Positions 1-8,929 of a stretch of 64,000 nucleotides of DNA are shown here, piece after piece. The number at the start of each line of letters is the position of its first letter. Position 1 is the first letter of the stretch. The DNA is from Chitinophaga rhizophila (lineage in GTDB: Bacteria > Bacteroidota > Bacteroidia > Chitinophagales > Chitinophagaceae). Below the pieces are notes generated by a model, which searched no databases, was not told where the DNA came from, and worked only from the letters and a program-made list of their open reading frames with translations. Made by a program: the position numbers and the translations under genes. The DNA is taken from assembly GCF_019492185.1 (NCBI RefSeq), contig NZ_JAICCF010000006.1, positions 310,001-374,000 on the forward strand, written 5' to 3'.

Positions 1-264
1 AGTAAAAAACAACAATATACCTGGCTTGCGGATACCTACACCACCACCACGCCCATCGAGACAAAAGAACTGGGCCGGCAACTAGCTATAGCAATAGATA
101 GCATTACTCCCGCCAGCCGGCTCGCCTTTGAACAACTTTATCTCCACAAAAAAAGCCTCAAAGAAATCGCAGATCAAATGGATATCAACGTCCAGTCTGT
201 GAAAAACCATATCCACCGCGCGTTGAAAGTCCTGCGCGAGAATCTGAAACACAGCTTATCATAA
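1..264 (+). CDS. ECF sigma-70 factor, C-terminal part (5' end outside window)
   Basis: The frame is open from the first base to a TAA at 262-264. The readable 87 residues hold a sigma region 4 helix-turn-helix: '...KSLKEIADQMDINVQSVKNHIHRALKVLRENL'-like sequence near the end, typical of FecI-type extracytoplasmic sigma factors of Bacteroidota. It probably directs transcription of a nearby TonB-dependent transporter locus under control of the FecR gene that starts 36 bp downstream. The N-terminal region 2 lies outside the window, so the target locus cannot be named. Its last 20 residues resemble the two other sigma factors here (1476-2018 and 22196-22744). Confidence 0.85.
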   Translation, partial: SKKQQYTWLADTYTTTTPIETKELGRQLAIAIDSITPASRLAFEQLYLHKKSLKEIADQMDINVQSVKNHIHRALKVLRENLKHSLS

Positions 265-300
265 GTACCTTTTGGCGTTTCTTTCGACTCTTTCATTACT

Positions 301-1431
301 ATGATCGACGAAACCCAAATAGAACAACTGGTACTGGATGAATTGGGTGGTATCATAACTCCCGAAGACAGTGCCACCCTCAAAAAACTGCTCGAAGACG
401 AACCGGAAGCACGCATTATCCGAAACACCATCTACGATCAGTTCTCAGGCCCCGAGGAACAAGCGTTTCTCGCCCTGCTGCCCGAACATTTGCCCGTCGA
501 AAAAGTATGGGCAAAGATCCGGAAGAGGAAATGGATACGCGTCGTTATACGCACAACATTAAGCTTAGCACTCCTCGCCCTGGCTGCACCGAGTGTCTAC
601 ATACTATTTATCAAGCCTGCAAAGCCCGGAAGGCCTACGGCATTTGTCCATGGATTGTCCCTCCAAACTGTTGCACTGCAGCTGCCCGATGGCGAAGTCG
701 TTAATCTGGGCAGCACGCAGCAACAAGTGCAGATAGGTGATCTTACCGTCAATGCACAACAAAAACAACTTTCCCTCAAAGGCAAATCTGCCGGAAAGGG
801 CCTCGCGTCTATCATCGTTCCTCCCGGAAAAGACTATAAAATCAAACTGGCAGATGGCTCTGAAGTACAACTCAACTCGGCCTCCCAGATGCAGTTCCCT
901 GTAACCTTCGACGGCAATACCCGGGAAGTCACTATCCAGGGTGAAGCCTACCTCTCTATCGCTAACGACCCTACAAGACCGTTCATCGTACGCCTCCCCA
1001 AAAGTACCGTACAGGTACTCGGTACAGAATTTAACGTCAATACCTACGATAAAACTTTTGAACAAATCGCACTCGTTAAAGGCGCTATCAAACTAGAAGC
1101 TGATTCCACAACGATCATGCTGAAACCAGGATTCTCTGTAAAATACCAGCAGGGTCAAGATGCAGCAGTCGAACGTTTTGATGCGGAAGAATTATTAGCA
1201 TGGAGAGTGGGTACTTATGTGTTCCGGGCAACGACTATAGACGAATTATGCCAGGTGATGAAAAGATGGTATGGAATAACTGTCGTGTATGACAATCCCA
1301 ATACAGGCCAACGCCGCTTTACAGGGTATATCGACAAATCCAGGCCTATGCGCCATTTCCTGGACGATCTGGAGTTCACTGGACACTTCAATTATTACTT
1401 TGATAATGACAGTGTCTTACACATTAAGTGA
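301..1431 (+). CDS. FecR family anti-sigma factor
   Basis: A 376-residue protein with the usual FecR plan: a cytoplasmic N-terminal part (about 1-78), one hydrophobic membrane segment (about 80-104), a periplasmic FecR domain (about 165-285, with 'VPPGKDYKIKLADGSEVQLN' and 'QVLGTEFNVNTY'), and a C-terminal DUF4974-like domain (about 300-376). FecR proteins hold the ECF sigma factor inactive until the STN domain of a partner SusC-like transporter signals. It lies between two sigma genes, so either the truncated upstream one or the downstream one could be its partner. No SusC gene lies next to it inside the window. Confidence 0.9.
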   Translation: MIDETQIEQLVLDELGGIITPEDSATLKKLLEDEPEARIIRNTIYDQFSGPEEQAFLALLPEHLPVEKVWAKIRKRKWIRVVIRTTLSLALLALAAPSVYILFIKPAKPGRPTAFVHGLSLQTVALQLPDGEVVNLGSTQQQVQIGDLTVNAQQKQLSLKGKSAGKGLASIIVPPGKDYKIKLADGSEVQLNSASQMQFPVTFDGNTREVTIQGEAYLSIANDPTRPFIVRLPKSTVQVLGTEFNVNTYDKTFEQIALVKGAIKLEADSTTIMLKPGFSVKYQQGQDAAVERFDAEELLAWRVGTYVFRATTIDELCQVMKRWYGITVVYDNPNTGQRRFTGYIDKSRPMRHFLDDLEFTGHFNYYFDNDSVLHIK

Positions 1432-1475
1432 CGTTACAGGACCTTTATTTTTTGTTATGCAGTTTTGAATGTAAA

Positions 1476-2018
1476 ATGATGTTATTTCACGAGGAAGAAC
1501 TATTATTGTCTGTGAAAAACGGAGATGCAAACGCTTTTGCTACACTCTACGAAAAGTATCGCCCGCAACTGCTGACTGAAGCATACCACAAAGTACGCAA
1601 TCAACAGGAAGCGGAAGATATGGTACAGGAGATCTTTACTTCTTTATGGCAACGACGCAGAGAACTGGCAATCACAATCTCCCTGAAACACTATCTGTCC
1701 AGGGCCGTACATCTTCAATATGCTTATAAATGCCGGCGCAACGAGGTAGCCCGCAGGTTCGTCTCACATACTTATTACACCTCCGCAGAAAGTGCTGTTC
1801 CACGAAATCTCGAAAACAAAGAACTGGGACAACAAATCCGGAAAGCAGCTACCTACGTCTCCGCACCTGCCTGCAGAAAAGTATTTGAACTATTATACCT
1901 GCAAGACTGGAGCCATAAAGAAATTGCACAGGATATGAACATTCAGCCTCAAGTGGTAAAAAACCAGGTCAGCCGTGCACTGAAAGTCATCCGTACCCGC
2001 CTGCGTGAAGTAGTATAA
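1476..2018 (+). CDS. ECF sigma-70 factor (FecI type)
   Basis: A 180-residue ECF sigma factor. Region 2 is visible around residues 10-75 ('EAEDMVQEIFTSLWQRR') and region 4 at the C-terminus ('SHKEIAQDMNIQPQVVKNQ'). The frame is open back to a GTG at 1428 that overlaps the FecR stop, but the extra 16 residues are not sigma-like, so the ATG at 1476 (or the adjacent ATG at 1479) is preferred. It follows FecR by 44 bp and is followed after 42 bp by an AraC-like regulator, so all may be co-transcribed. A sigma on each side of one FecR is less usual than the simple sigma-FecR pair. Confidence 0.85.
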   Translation: MMLFHEEELLLSVKNGDANAFATLYEKYRPQLLTEAYHKVRNQQEAEDMVQEIFTSLWQRRRELAITISLKHYLSRAVHLQYAYKCRRNEVARRFVSHTYYTSAESAVPRNLENKELGQQIRKAATYVSAPACRKVFELLYLQDWSHKEIAQDMNIQPQVVKNQVSRALKVIRTRLREVV

Positions 2019-2060
2019 GTATCTGGTCCCGGTCTATCCATAGACACTAAATAACCATAT

Positions 2061-3056
2061 ATGCATACGTCGCTACCTGGTGCTAACAAGCTGCTGCGGT
2101 TCGAGAGACTTACCCCATCCTACATCACGCCAACAGCTATTCCAGCCGAATATGAATCACTGATCATACCCGCTGCCGGCACCTACTTCCGTGAAGATAG
2201 GGAAAGTGAAATCCTGTCACAAAACATTAACTTCGGCCCTTTCTCACTATGGACACACGATATATGGGCCAATAAAAACATAGTAGTCTGTCCATTTATC
2301 CCCTCTCAGATATGGTCACTACACGGCATCTATGAAGATAGCCTCCACCTCGAAAACACGGAAGCGCCCAGCTACCTCCTCGAAGAAAAAGAATTTAATC
2401 TCTTCAATCTCCCTTCCGGTATACATCGTATTCCCATTGCGGCAGGAAAAAAGATCCTATCCATACACATCAATATAAGACAGGATACCCTGCTGACAAT
2501 GATAGACGAATTTCCCGGATTGGCACCTCTTACTAAACTCAACCGTCACGATCCCGGTCCGCTTAACACGTATCCCTATCACAGTAACCCAATCTGCGAT
2601 TTCCTGATGGAGAAACTACTCTCCTGCAAATACCCCCTTAAAAGAGCCTATCCCTACCTCTTCCGCATCTGCATAGACCTCCTAAGGAATGTTGCTGCAC
2701 AGGAAGCCGCTGCCCATCAGCCGCTAATGGTAGATAGCGTGCTTAATACAAACAATATCCTGCAGCTGTTTGCTTATCTCCGCGAACAATCATTCAAGAA
2801 GCATACAATCACCCAGCTGGGATATATGTTCAATACAACCGGCAAGAAACTGGCCTTTGAGTTTAAACAACACTTTGCCGTATCTATACACGACTTCATG
2901 CACATGTCCAGGATGATGTTTATCTATGACCTGATGCAGAAACAAGTTATTTCCATGGATGAAATTGCCCGCATCACAGAATTTCCCAATACCCTGAACA
3001 TGATTATGCAGGTGACTGACTACTACGCCTGCAGCAGAAGCACTACTTATCAATGA
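2061..3056 (+). CDS. AraC-like transcriptional regulator, paralogue 1 of 4
   Basis: A 331-residue protein whose last 100 residues align by eye with the double helix-turn-helix of AraC/XylS regulators ('ITQLGYMFNTTGKKLAFEF' and 'DEIARITEFPNTLNMIMQV'), but without the usual GxTPxxYR ending. The N-terminal half carries a block shared with three other genes here: 'ILSQxIxxGPFSLWxHD' near residue 52 and 'NLFNLxxGxHRIP' near residue 115, probably a cupin-like sensor domain. It follows the ECF sigma gene closely, as paralogue 3 follows a FecR gene, suggesting a role in controlling nutrient-uptake loci. DNA binding is inferred, not shown. Its 3' end overlaps the convergent gene by 14 bp. Confidence 0.7.
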   Translation: MHTSLPGANKLLRFERLTPSYITPTAIPAEYESLIIPAAGTYFREDRESEILSQNINFGPFSLWTHDIWANKNIVVCPFIPSQIWSLHGIYEDSLHLENTEAPSYLLEEKEFNLFNLPSGIHRIPIAAGKKILSIHINIRQDTLLTMIDEFPGLAPLTKLNRHDPGPLNTYPYHSNPICDFLMEKLLSCKYPLKRAYPYLFRICIDLLRNVAAQEAAAHQPLMVDSVLNTNNILQLFAYLREQSFKKHTITQLGYMFNTTGKKLAFEFKQHFAVSIHDFMHMSRMMFIYDLMQKQVISMDEIARITEFPNTLNMIMQVTDYYACSRSTTYQ

Positions 3057-3534
3057 TTGCCCGGATGGTATCTATTGGTAAAGAACCAAGATTCGCACGC
3101 TTTATCTGCCGCTCCTTATCATAGAATACCAATAGCGGATATGCTTGTCCGCCGTAATACCGGAAGAATGTATTATTATAATCCAACCCTAATTGCACGT
3201 TCGGAAACTTCTCCATCCCATACTTCTTCTCATACAACTTCACATCGTGAAAACTACCGGCACTCAGGAAGAAGATATTCACATCCTTCAACGTATCTAT
3301 CGCCGCCAGCATCTTCTGTGTCAATGTATCACACGGTAAACAGGCTGGTCCGTAATAATACAATAGCGTAGGACGCCCCTTCGCAAGACTATCTGTACTG
3401 TACTTAGAGACGGTATCGCCTTTAAGTAGAATGATCGGTGGTAATGCTTTAGGATCTTTTGGCATATCGGCGGCATCAGGAACCTGGGCACAGCTGGCAA
3501 GCCCCAGGACAAACAAAAGGAGTAGCTGTTTCAT
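3043..3534 (-). CDS. Thioredoxin-like lipoprotein
   Basis: A 163-residue precursor starting at the ATG ending at 3534; upstream in-frame codons to 3576 are not signal-like and were left out. The N-terminus is a type II signal peptide with lipobox LASC at about residues 12-15. A CxxC pair (GPACLPCDTL, about residues 59-68) and the following hydrophobic strand pattern fit a thioredoxin fold, so a periplasm-facing redox or cytochrome-maturation type role is likely. Length matches small TlpA/thioredoxin-like lipoproteins of Bacteroidota. It converges on the AraC-like gene with a 14-bp overlap. Confidence 0.7.
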   Translation of the reverse strand: MKQLLLLFVLGLASCAQVPDAADMPKDPKALPPIILLKGDTVSKYSTDSLAKGRPTLLYYYGPACLPCDTLTQKMLAAIDTLKDVNIFFLSAGSFHDVKLYEKKYGMEKFPNVQLGLDYNNTFFRYYGGQAYPLLVFYDKERQIKRANLGSLPIDTIRAIIDK

Positions 3535-3585
3535 AATGTAGTGATGGTTAACAACGGGTAATATAACTGCATTCACGCGGATATT

Positions 3586-3630
3586 AGTTAGGAGATAGCG
3601 ATTATCATAAATTGTCCTTATCTCCTAACT
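3586..3630. repeat. 12-bp perfect inverted repeat between divergent genes
   Basis: AGTTAGGAGATA (3586-3597) and TATCTCCTAACT (3619-3630) are perfect reverse complements separated by 21 bp. The repeat sits between the divergent lipoprotein gene (start 3534) and membrane-protein gene (start 3689). It is not followed by a T tract, so an operator for a dimeric regulator is more likely than a terminator. Function is inferred. Confidence 0.6.
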
Positions 3631-3688
3631 ATTCGTCCCGGCGTACCACCTAACTTTAAAAAACCCGTTAACCACAATCAAGCTCCCC

Positions 3689-5161
3689 ATGAGTAACCCG
3701 AGCCTCAAAGATTACATATTTAAAGATCCCAATAACCGCCCCTACGTATGGACTGCCATTATCGGGATCCTAATCCAACTGATCTTTTTCAAATACCTGT
3801 ATCCATATGCCAGCTTCATTAACGGCGACTCTTACGCCTATATGGAGACCGCCCACCAGAACCTGTCTATTAATACTTATCCGGTAGGCTATTCCATGTT
3901 TATCCGCCTGTTCAGCGTCTTTACACACTCGGATACGGCGCTCGTCGTGTTCCAGTACCTGATGCTCCAGGCAAGCATACTCTCCCTGGTATTTACCCTG
4001 TTCTACTTCTACAACCCTCACAGATATACCCGGATTGGCCTCTTCGGATTCATGCTATTCAACCCGGTATTCCTGTACTTGGCCAACTATGTATCCAGCG
4101 ACACGCTATTCCTGTCACTCAGCCTGACCTGGTTTAACATCCTGCTATGGATCATCTACCGCCCCTCCAGGAAGCTGATGATCTACCATGCCATTGTACT
4201 GTTCCTTGCCTTTACCGTACGGTATAATGCCTTGTATTACCCTTTAATAGCCGGTATCGCTTTCCTCCTATCCAGACAACCTATCCTGCAAAAGGTACTG
4301 GGACTGGTTATCTGTGTGATCCTGATCGGCAGCTTTATCCAATATAATAAGCACAAATACTACGAGATCAGCAAAAAGAGCATTTTTACCCCCTTTACAG
4401 GCTGGCAGATGGCCAATAACGCCATGTATGCCTATAAGTTTGTGCCCAAAGCGGAACGCAAACCTGTACCTAAAAAGTACCAGGTGCTGGATAGTATGAT
4501 CCGTGAATATTTTGATAGTACGGTCGGTAATCCCCGGCACCCTGAAGAAGACCTGGTAGCCAGTACCATCTACATGTGGACCCCAGGAGCCCCTTTAAGG
4601 ACTTATATGCAGAATCAATTCAAAAAAGACACACTGGCCCCGGAACTGAAGCGTTGGGCGACTGTAGCGCCTCTATATGAGGAATACGGCAAGTATATCA
4701 TCAAACAGTACCCTATCCCCTTTGCCAAGTTCTACCTGCTGCCCAATGCCCTGAAGTACTACGCGCCTCCCATCGAGTTCCTGGAATATTACAGCACCAA
4801 CCAGGAAACCGTTCACCCCATCGCCCAAACCTGGTTTGAATACAAAAGCGATAAGGTCGAAACCAAGTTCAAAGACTTCAAAGTAGACATCCTGAACTAT
4901 TACCCTATCCTGGTAGGTACCATGAACGTCATCTTCTTCCTGGGCATGCTAGGGTTTCTGCTGCTCCAGGGGTATAAACAGCACTCCCTGCTCGGTAAAG
5001 GACTGCTGCTTGTCGTCTGCCTCTGGCTGACCAACTTCGGTTTCAGTGTCTTTGCCTCCCCCATCGCCCTGCGGTTCCAGATGTTCCCCATCCTCATCAT
5101 GACTTCCTTTGCATTCCTTTTCATGGAATACCTGATCAGGGAAGCCACGAAGAAAGAATAG
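3689..5161 (+). CDS. Polytopic membrane protein, GT-C glycosyltransferase-like
   Basis: A 490-residue integral membrane protein with about ten hydrophobic segments spread from residue 20 to the C-terminus. The first periplasmic loop holds 'NGDSYAYMETA' and 'YPVGYSMF', the arrangement of acidic residues and tyrosines seen in GT-C fold lipid-linked sugar transferases (PMT/ArnT-like), so a role in transferring a lipid-linked sugar is possible. It is clearly paralogous to the gene at 13414-14874: both share 'WPVGY/YPVGY', 'TGWQMANNAMYAY'-like and 'YGKYIIKQYP'-like blocks. The downstream AraC-like gene begins 48 bp after it. Substrate is unknown. Confidence 0.6.
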   Translation: MSNPSLKDYIFKDPNNRPYVWTAIIGILIQLIFFKYLYPYASFINGDSYAYMETAHQNLSINTYPVGYSMFIRLFSVFTHSDTALVVFQYLMLQASILSLVFTLFYFYNPHRYTRIGLFGFMLFNPVFLYLANYVSSDTLFLSLSLTWFNILLWIIYRPSRKLMIYHAIVLFLAFTVRYNALYYPLIAGIAFLLSRQPILQKVLGLVICVILIGSFIQYNKHKYYEISKKSIFTPFTGWQMANNAMYAYKFVPKAERKPVPKKYQVLDSMIREYFDSTVGNPRHPEEDLVASTIYMWTPGAPLRTYMQNQFKKDTLAPELKRWATVAPLYEEYGKYIIKQYPIPFAKFYLLPNALKYYAPPIEFLEYYSTNQETVHPIAQTWFEYKSDKVETKFKDFKVDILNYYPILVGTMNVIFFLGMLGFLLLQGYKQHSLLGKGLLLVVCLWLTNFGFSVFASPIALRFQMFPILIMTSFAFLFMEYLIREATKKE

Positions 5162-5209
5162 TCCGAACTATTCTGGCAAACAGCGTGTTATAATGCAAAC
5201 CGAATACTC

Positions 5210-6190
5210 ATGCCCGCACTGTCACCAGAAGATGCGAGACTACTACCCCTGGAAGGCAAACGGATAGGCAACACCAATACAGCCAGGATACCCGAAGAGT
5301 ATCTGCAACTACTGCTGCCCTCTGCCACCATACATTGCTGGCAACAGGGCCAGGTATATATACTCTCCCAGCACATCATCCTCGGACCGTATTCCCTCTG
5401 GATACACGATGTTATATCCAACGGGGAACAACATATACTACCGTACGTCCCACACGCATTCTACACGCTGCACTTCCTCTTTGAAAGCGGACTGAACGTC
5501 CGGCTGCCTGACGCATCCCCCTACCACCTCGCAGAAGATACCTGTAACCTCTTCTACCTGGAACCCGGCATCAGTCAGCTGCCTCTTGAGGAAGACGCCA
5601 AAGCACTCTCCGTCAATATCAACATACTCCCGGAATATATGCCGGCCTTAACTGCAGACTTCCCGGAACTCAACAAACGCATCCTGCAGAACCGTACCGG
5701 ATACCAGGTCCTTAACAAACAGCCTTTCCCTGTCAGCGCCCTCTCGCGGTTACTTATATCTAAAATACTGACCTGCCGCTACCTCGTTACCTACGCAGGT
5801 GTGTTCCTTGAAAGATGCTGCGCAGACCTCTTCCGACTGTTCTGTCGCCAATACAAAGGCACCATCGTCATATCCCCCGCTGATAACCGGAAGTATGATC
5901 AGGTATTCGATTACATGCGTAACAACCCGCATCTGCACTTCGATCTACATGACCTTTGCTGGAAATTCCGGATCAGTGAAACAGAAATGGAAGCCGGGTT
6001 CCTGGCACATTTCTCTATCCCTATCAAAGAATGTCATCACATGCTGAAGATGATAACAGCGTTTGATATGATCGTTCAACAAACTTATAAACCGGGAGAG
6101 ATCGCAGTTAAAGTTGGGTTGAGTACGGAGGAACTGATCAGCGAAGTGGAAGGTTTTTATGGGTTTAAAGTGGCGGCGAATGGGAATTAG
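5210..6190 (+). CDS. AraC-like transcriptional regulator, paralogue 2 of 4
   Basis: A 326-residue protein, the most diverged of the four paralogues. It keeps 'ILSQHIILGPYSLWIHD' near residue 52, 'CNLFYLEPG' near residue 112 and a C-terminal AraC-like double helix-turn-helix ('FDLHDLCWKFRISETEMEAGF' split region and 'GEIAVKVGLSTEELISEV'). The second recognition helix ends shortly before the stop, so the normal AraC C-terminal cap is missing. No sigma/FecR pair lies beside it; it follows the GT-C-like membrane gene and may be co-transcribed with it. The accessory region with the protease/ATPase pair begins right after it. Confidence 0.6.
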   Translation: MPALSPEDARLLPLEGKRIGNTNTARIPEEYLQLLLPSATIHCWQQGQVYILSQHIILGPYSLWIHDVISNGEQHILPYVPHAFYTLHFLFESGLNVRLPDASPYHLAEDTCNLFYLEPGISQLPLEEDAKALSVNINILPEYMPALTADFPELNKRILQNRTGYQVLNKQPFPVSALSRLLISKILTCRYLVTYAGVFLERCCADLFRLFCRQYKGTIVISPADNRKYDQVFDYMRNNPHLHFDLHDLCWKFRISETEMEAGFLAHFSIPIKECHHMLKMITAFDMIVQQTYKPGEIAVKVGLSTEELISEVEGFYGFKVAANGN

Positions 6191-6459
6191 GTAAGTAGGA
6201 AGTATACTGATGCAATGCACATCTGAAATTTGGCTGGTGACGATCTCTGAATATAAAAAGATCAAGGCATTACTTCTGGCTCGAAAGCGACAGGTAGTAA
6301 TGTCACCATAGACTGTATCTCAGCTGATAACAGATCTCGAATACGAAATATCCTGATAGATGTATGTGCTGCAAAAGCCGTAAGAAAAAAGGTACTATAC
6401 ATAAAGCGCAGTGATGAGATTTACAGTCTCAGCATCTGTCCACACCTCATAGCGAATCA

Positions 6460-8910
6460 CTAAACTTCAATACTCACCATGTTCAACACGGGTGTATAAA
6501 CATCCATATTTATATCGGGTGTCTCTATTGTGAGAATCAATGAGTAACGCACGCTATGGTTAAATCTGTTGTGCTTTCTCCTGTTTCGCCACCATCCTGA
6601 AACCGGATATACAGCAATCGCATTCCTGGTAGCGAGAGCTGCTGCTGTGCCTATCCATATATCTTTATGAATACTGCCTTTATCTCTTACCGCAGCTCCA
6701 ATCATCCAGCTTTCTTTCCCCTCTGCTATATACGTTGCGTCACGCATATCTTTACTAACTCTTGCTTTGAAAGCAGCCAAACTTTCATTCGGACCTTTCA
6801 TCTTAAACCTCAGGCCGTGAGAACGATAACTGGTAGCCAGATCATATTGCTTGTTTCCGGGATTAGGCTCTATAAAGTAAGAAAGAGTAATTTTAAATCT
6901 CACTTCTGTAGCCAGTAAATCCTGCAATACATCAGTAGGCCAAGGCAAGTCAAACAAATGAAACTGATCTGGTTCTGTCTTACTACCATTAAGCTTAAAG
7001 GGCTTTAAACTTCTTTCTGCTATTAATGACAATGAATTTGCAGCACTATACTTCGCCTTTTCCAGGTTAGGAACACCATACCCCACGTTACGAATCAACC
7101 TGACTCTCTCTTCAGACGTTAATTCTCCTATAGCTCTATTCCCTAACATCTGTGGGGTCCAATCAGCCGAGTGTATAATCAATCCTCTTATTGTTTCCGG
7201 CCATAAGGTCGGGTAATGGGTATACAACTCTGCTGCAAATTTAGATGCGAGCGCCGTTGCGCCACTTGTTTCTCCAAAACTTGTTAACCAAGAGCGTCCG
7301 ATGCCACCACTACCCGTACTAAGCACCAACAATGATTCAGGATCAATAACACTACCATTTTGTAACGCCTGGTTTCCACCCTCCATCGTAATATCAGGTT
7401 TCCTGCACCATTCATTACACCATGACTCTGAAGATGTATTGGAAGGTGCAATGGCTCCTCTTTTCGCCAGAGGTTCCGCCCCTGGGTGCATTGCTGCATC
7501 TATTGTGTCCTTTAGTGTATACGCACCGACAGTAATCGCGTTAAAGGATTGCGCAGGATCATGAATAGACGTACCTGCATTAGATAAAGGATAGTTTATT
7601 CTTTCATCCAGGTATAAATTTCCGGATGAAACAAAGAAGAGCGTATTTTCATTTGGGTTATCAGCAGTCCCAAATACAATCTGATCAATAGCAGATGACC
7701 AAGAAGAAGGACGCCCTTTATGTGTCATATCATCAACCGTAACAGCCATACAGGCAATGCGTCTGAAACCAGGATTCATTATTTCAGCTCTTGCTACAGC
7801 TTCCTGTGTAACTGATCCATACAAAAGAGGGTCATGCTGATACCCTCTTTCAATTAGTTTAATGCTTTCCAAATGATGATTAATCTGCACCAGATCATTT
7901 GTATCAAAAGCATCCGTGAGATCTCCGTATAATGCGAGTCCAGCCATTGCAGTACCATGACCAGCAGGGTGTGTATCATACTTTGTCCAGGCAGGTTCTA
8001 CCACATCAAGGTTACTATCAGAAATTAAATTCGACAATAGCGGATTCGCCGTGTTAACCCCTGTATCTAAAAGACAAATCGACACTGCATTTCCTTCACT
8101 GGCAGTCGTAGTTCTTGCGGCCAGATGCTGTATCCAGTTGTGCTGATCCTGACGCTCTAGGCTTGTAAAGAAATCGGCGGTCTCTCTCGGCTTTCTTATT
8201 TCAACCAGTCGATCTGTATACAAAAATGAATTTGCCAGCTGCTTTGCAGTTCCTTTGACCAGATAAACAAAATGCTCAGGAAATTTGAGGAACCTGTTAC
8301 TTACATATACTTCGGACATTTCAAGTATCGGCCAGATTGGAAGTAGCGGATCTTCTGCATTATCATCTTCATCGCGATCCATCCACATCTCCCACCATAT
8401 TACTTCATTATGATCGGGAAACGGAAGCTCCGGCTCCTGCCAGAAACTTTCTATTACGGCCGCCTGAATATCCTCAATATTGACAATAAGTGATTGATTT
8501 TTAGGGTTTCCTTCTACAGTATTCTTGTAGATATAATCATTAACTCTTTTCAAAAAGTTAGCAACTGCCCTTTTATTCAGATAAACCGTAGCCTCTACCA
8601 CTTTCTGGCTCGTCCCATCGGGACAAGGTCTATCCAGAATCCTATAATTGGCCAATTTATAATCGCCTTTATCAAGCTTGTCGATATCGATCAAAAAGCC
8701 TGGCGACGAAATAAATACCAGACACACAAAATCAGTATCTGTATCTGGATGAAATCCAGCTATAGCTGCGTTAAATTTTGTTCTAATTGCATTTCCATGT
8801 CTATTGCGATCAACGCTTCCCTTTAAAGGGATAGAGCGTCCACCCGATTGTATACTTTTATAGGATAATGCCTGTGTTCTTCCGTGGATAATGATGTGGC
8901 GTAACGGCAT
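6460..8910 (-). CDS. ietS: Subtilisin-like (S8) serine protease, IetS-like
   Basis: An 816-residue protein with an N-terminal domain of about 270 residues of unknown fold, then a subtilase domain. The catalytic triad is visible: Asp282 in 'LLDTGV', His318 in 'AGHGTAMAG', Ser549 in 'GETSGATALA', and the oxyanion Asn431 in 'VSSGN'. There is no signal peptide, so it acts in the cytoplasm. It is encoded 19 bp downstream of an AAA ATPase gene on the same strand. Cytosolic S8 protease plus AAA ATPase pairs are known as IetAS, described as a plasmid-stabilising toxin-antitoxin system in Agrobacterium and as an anti-phage cassette. Base composition is visibly lower in GC than flanking genes. Another two-gene ATPase-protease system is the main alternative. 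Confidence 0.75.
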   Translation of the reverse strand: MPLRHIIIHGRTQALSYKSIQSGGRSIPLKGSVDRNRHGNAIRTKFNAAIAGFHPDTDTDFVCLVFISSPGFLIDIDKLDKGDYKLANYRILDRPCPDGTSQKVVEATVYLNKRAVANFLKRVNDYIYKNTVEGNPKNQSLIVNIEDIQAAVIESFWQEPELPFPDHNEVIWWEMWMDRDEDDNAEDPLLPIWPILEMSEVYVSNRFLKFPEHFVYLVKGTAKQLANSFLYTDRLVEIRKPRETADFFTSLERQDQHNWIQHLAARTTTASEGNAVSICLLDTGVNTANPLLSNLISDSNLDVVEPAWTKYDTHPAGHGTAMAGLALYGDLTDAFDTNDLVQINHHLESIKLIERGYQHDPLLYGSVTQEAVARAEIMNPGFRRIACMAVTVDDMTHKGRPSSWSSAIDQIVFGTADNPNENTLFFVSSGNLYLDERINYPLSNAGTSIHDPAQSFNAITVGAYTLKDTIDAAMHPGAEPLAKRGAIAPSNTSSESWCNEWCRKPDITMEGGNQALQNGSVIDPESLLVLSTGSGGIGRSWLTSFGETSGATALASKFAAELYTHYPTLWPETIRGLIIHSADWTPQMLGNRAIGELTSEERVRLIRNVGYGVPNLEKAKYSAANSLSLIAERSLKPFKLNGSKTEPDQFHLFDLPWPTDVLQDLLATEVRFKITLSYFIEPNPGNKQYDLATSYRSHGLRFKMKGPNESLAAFKARVSKDMRDATYIAEGKESWMIGAAVRDKGSIHKDIWIGTAAALATRNAIAVYPVSGWWRNRRKHNRFNHSVRYSLILTIETPDINMDVYTPVLNMVSIEV

Positions 8911-8929
8911 TTGAGGTGTTACAATTTAT

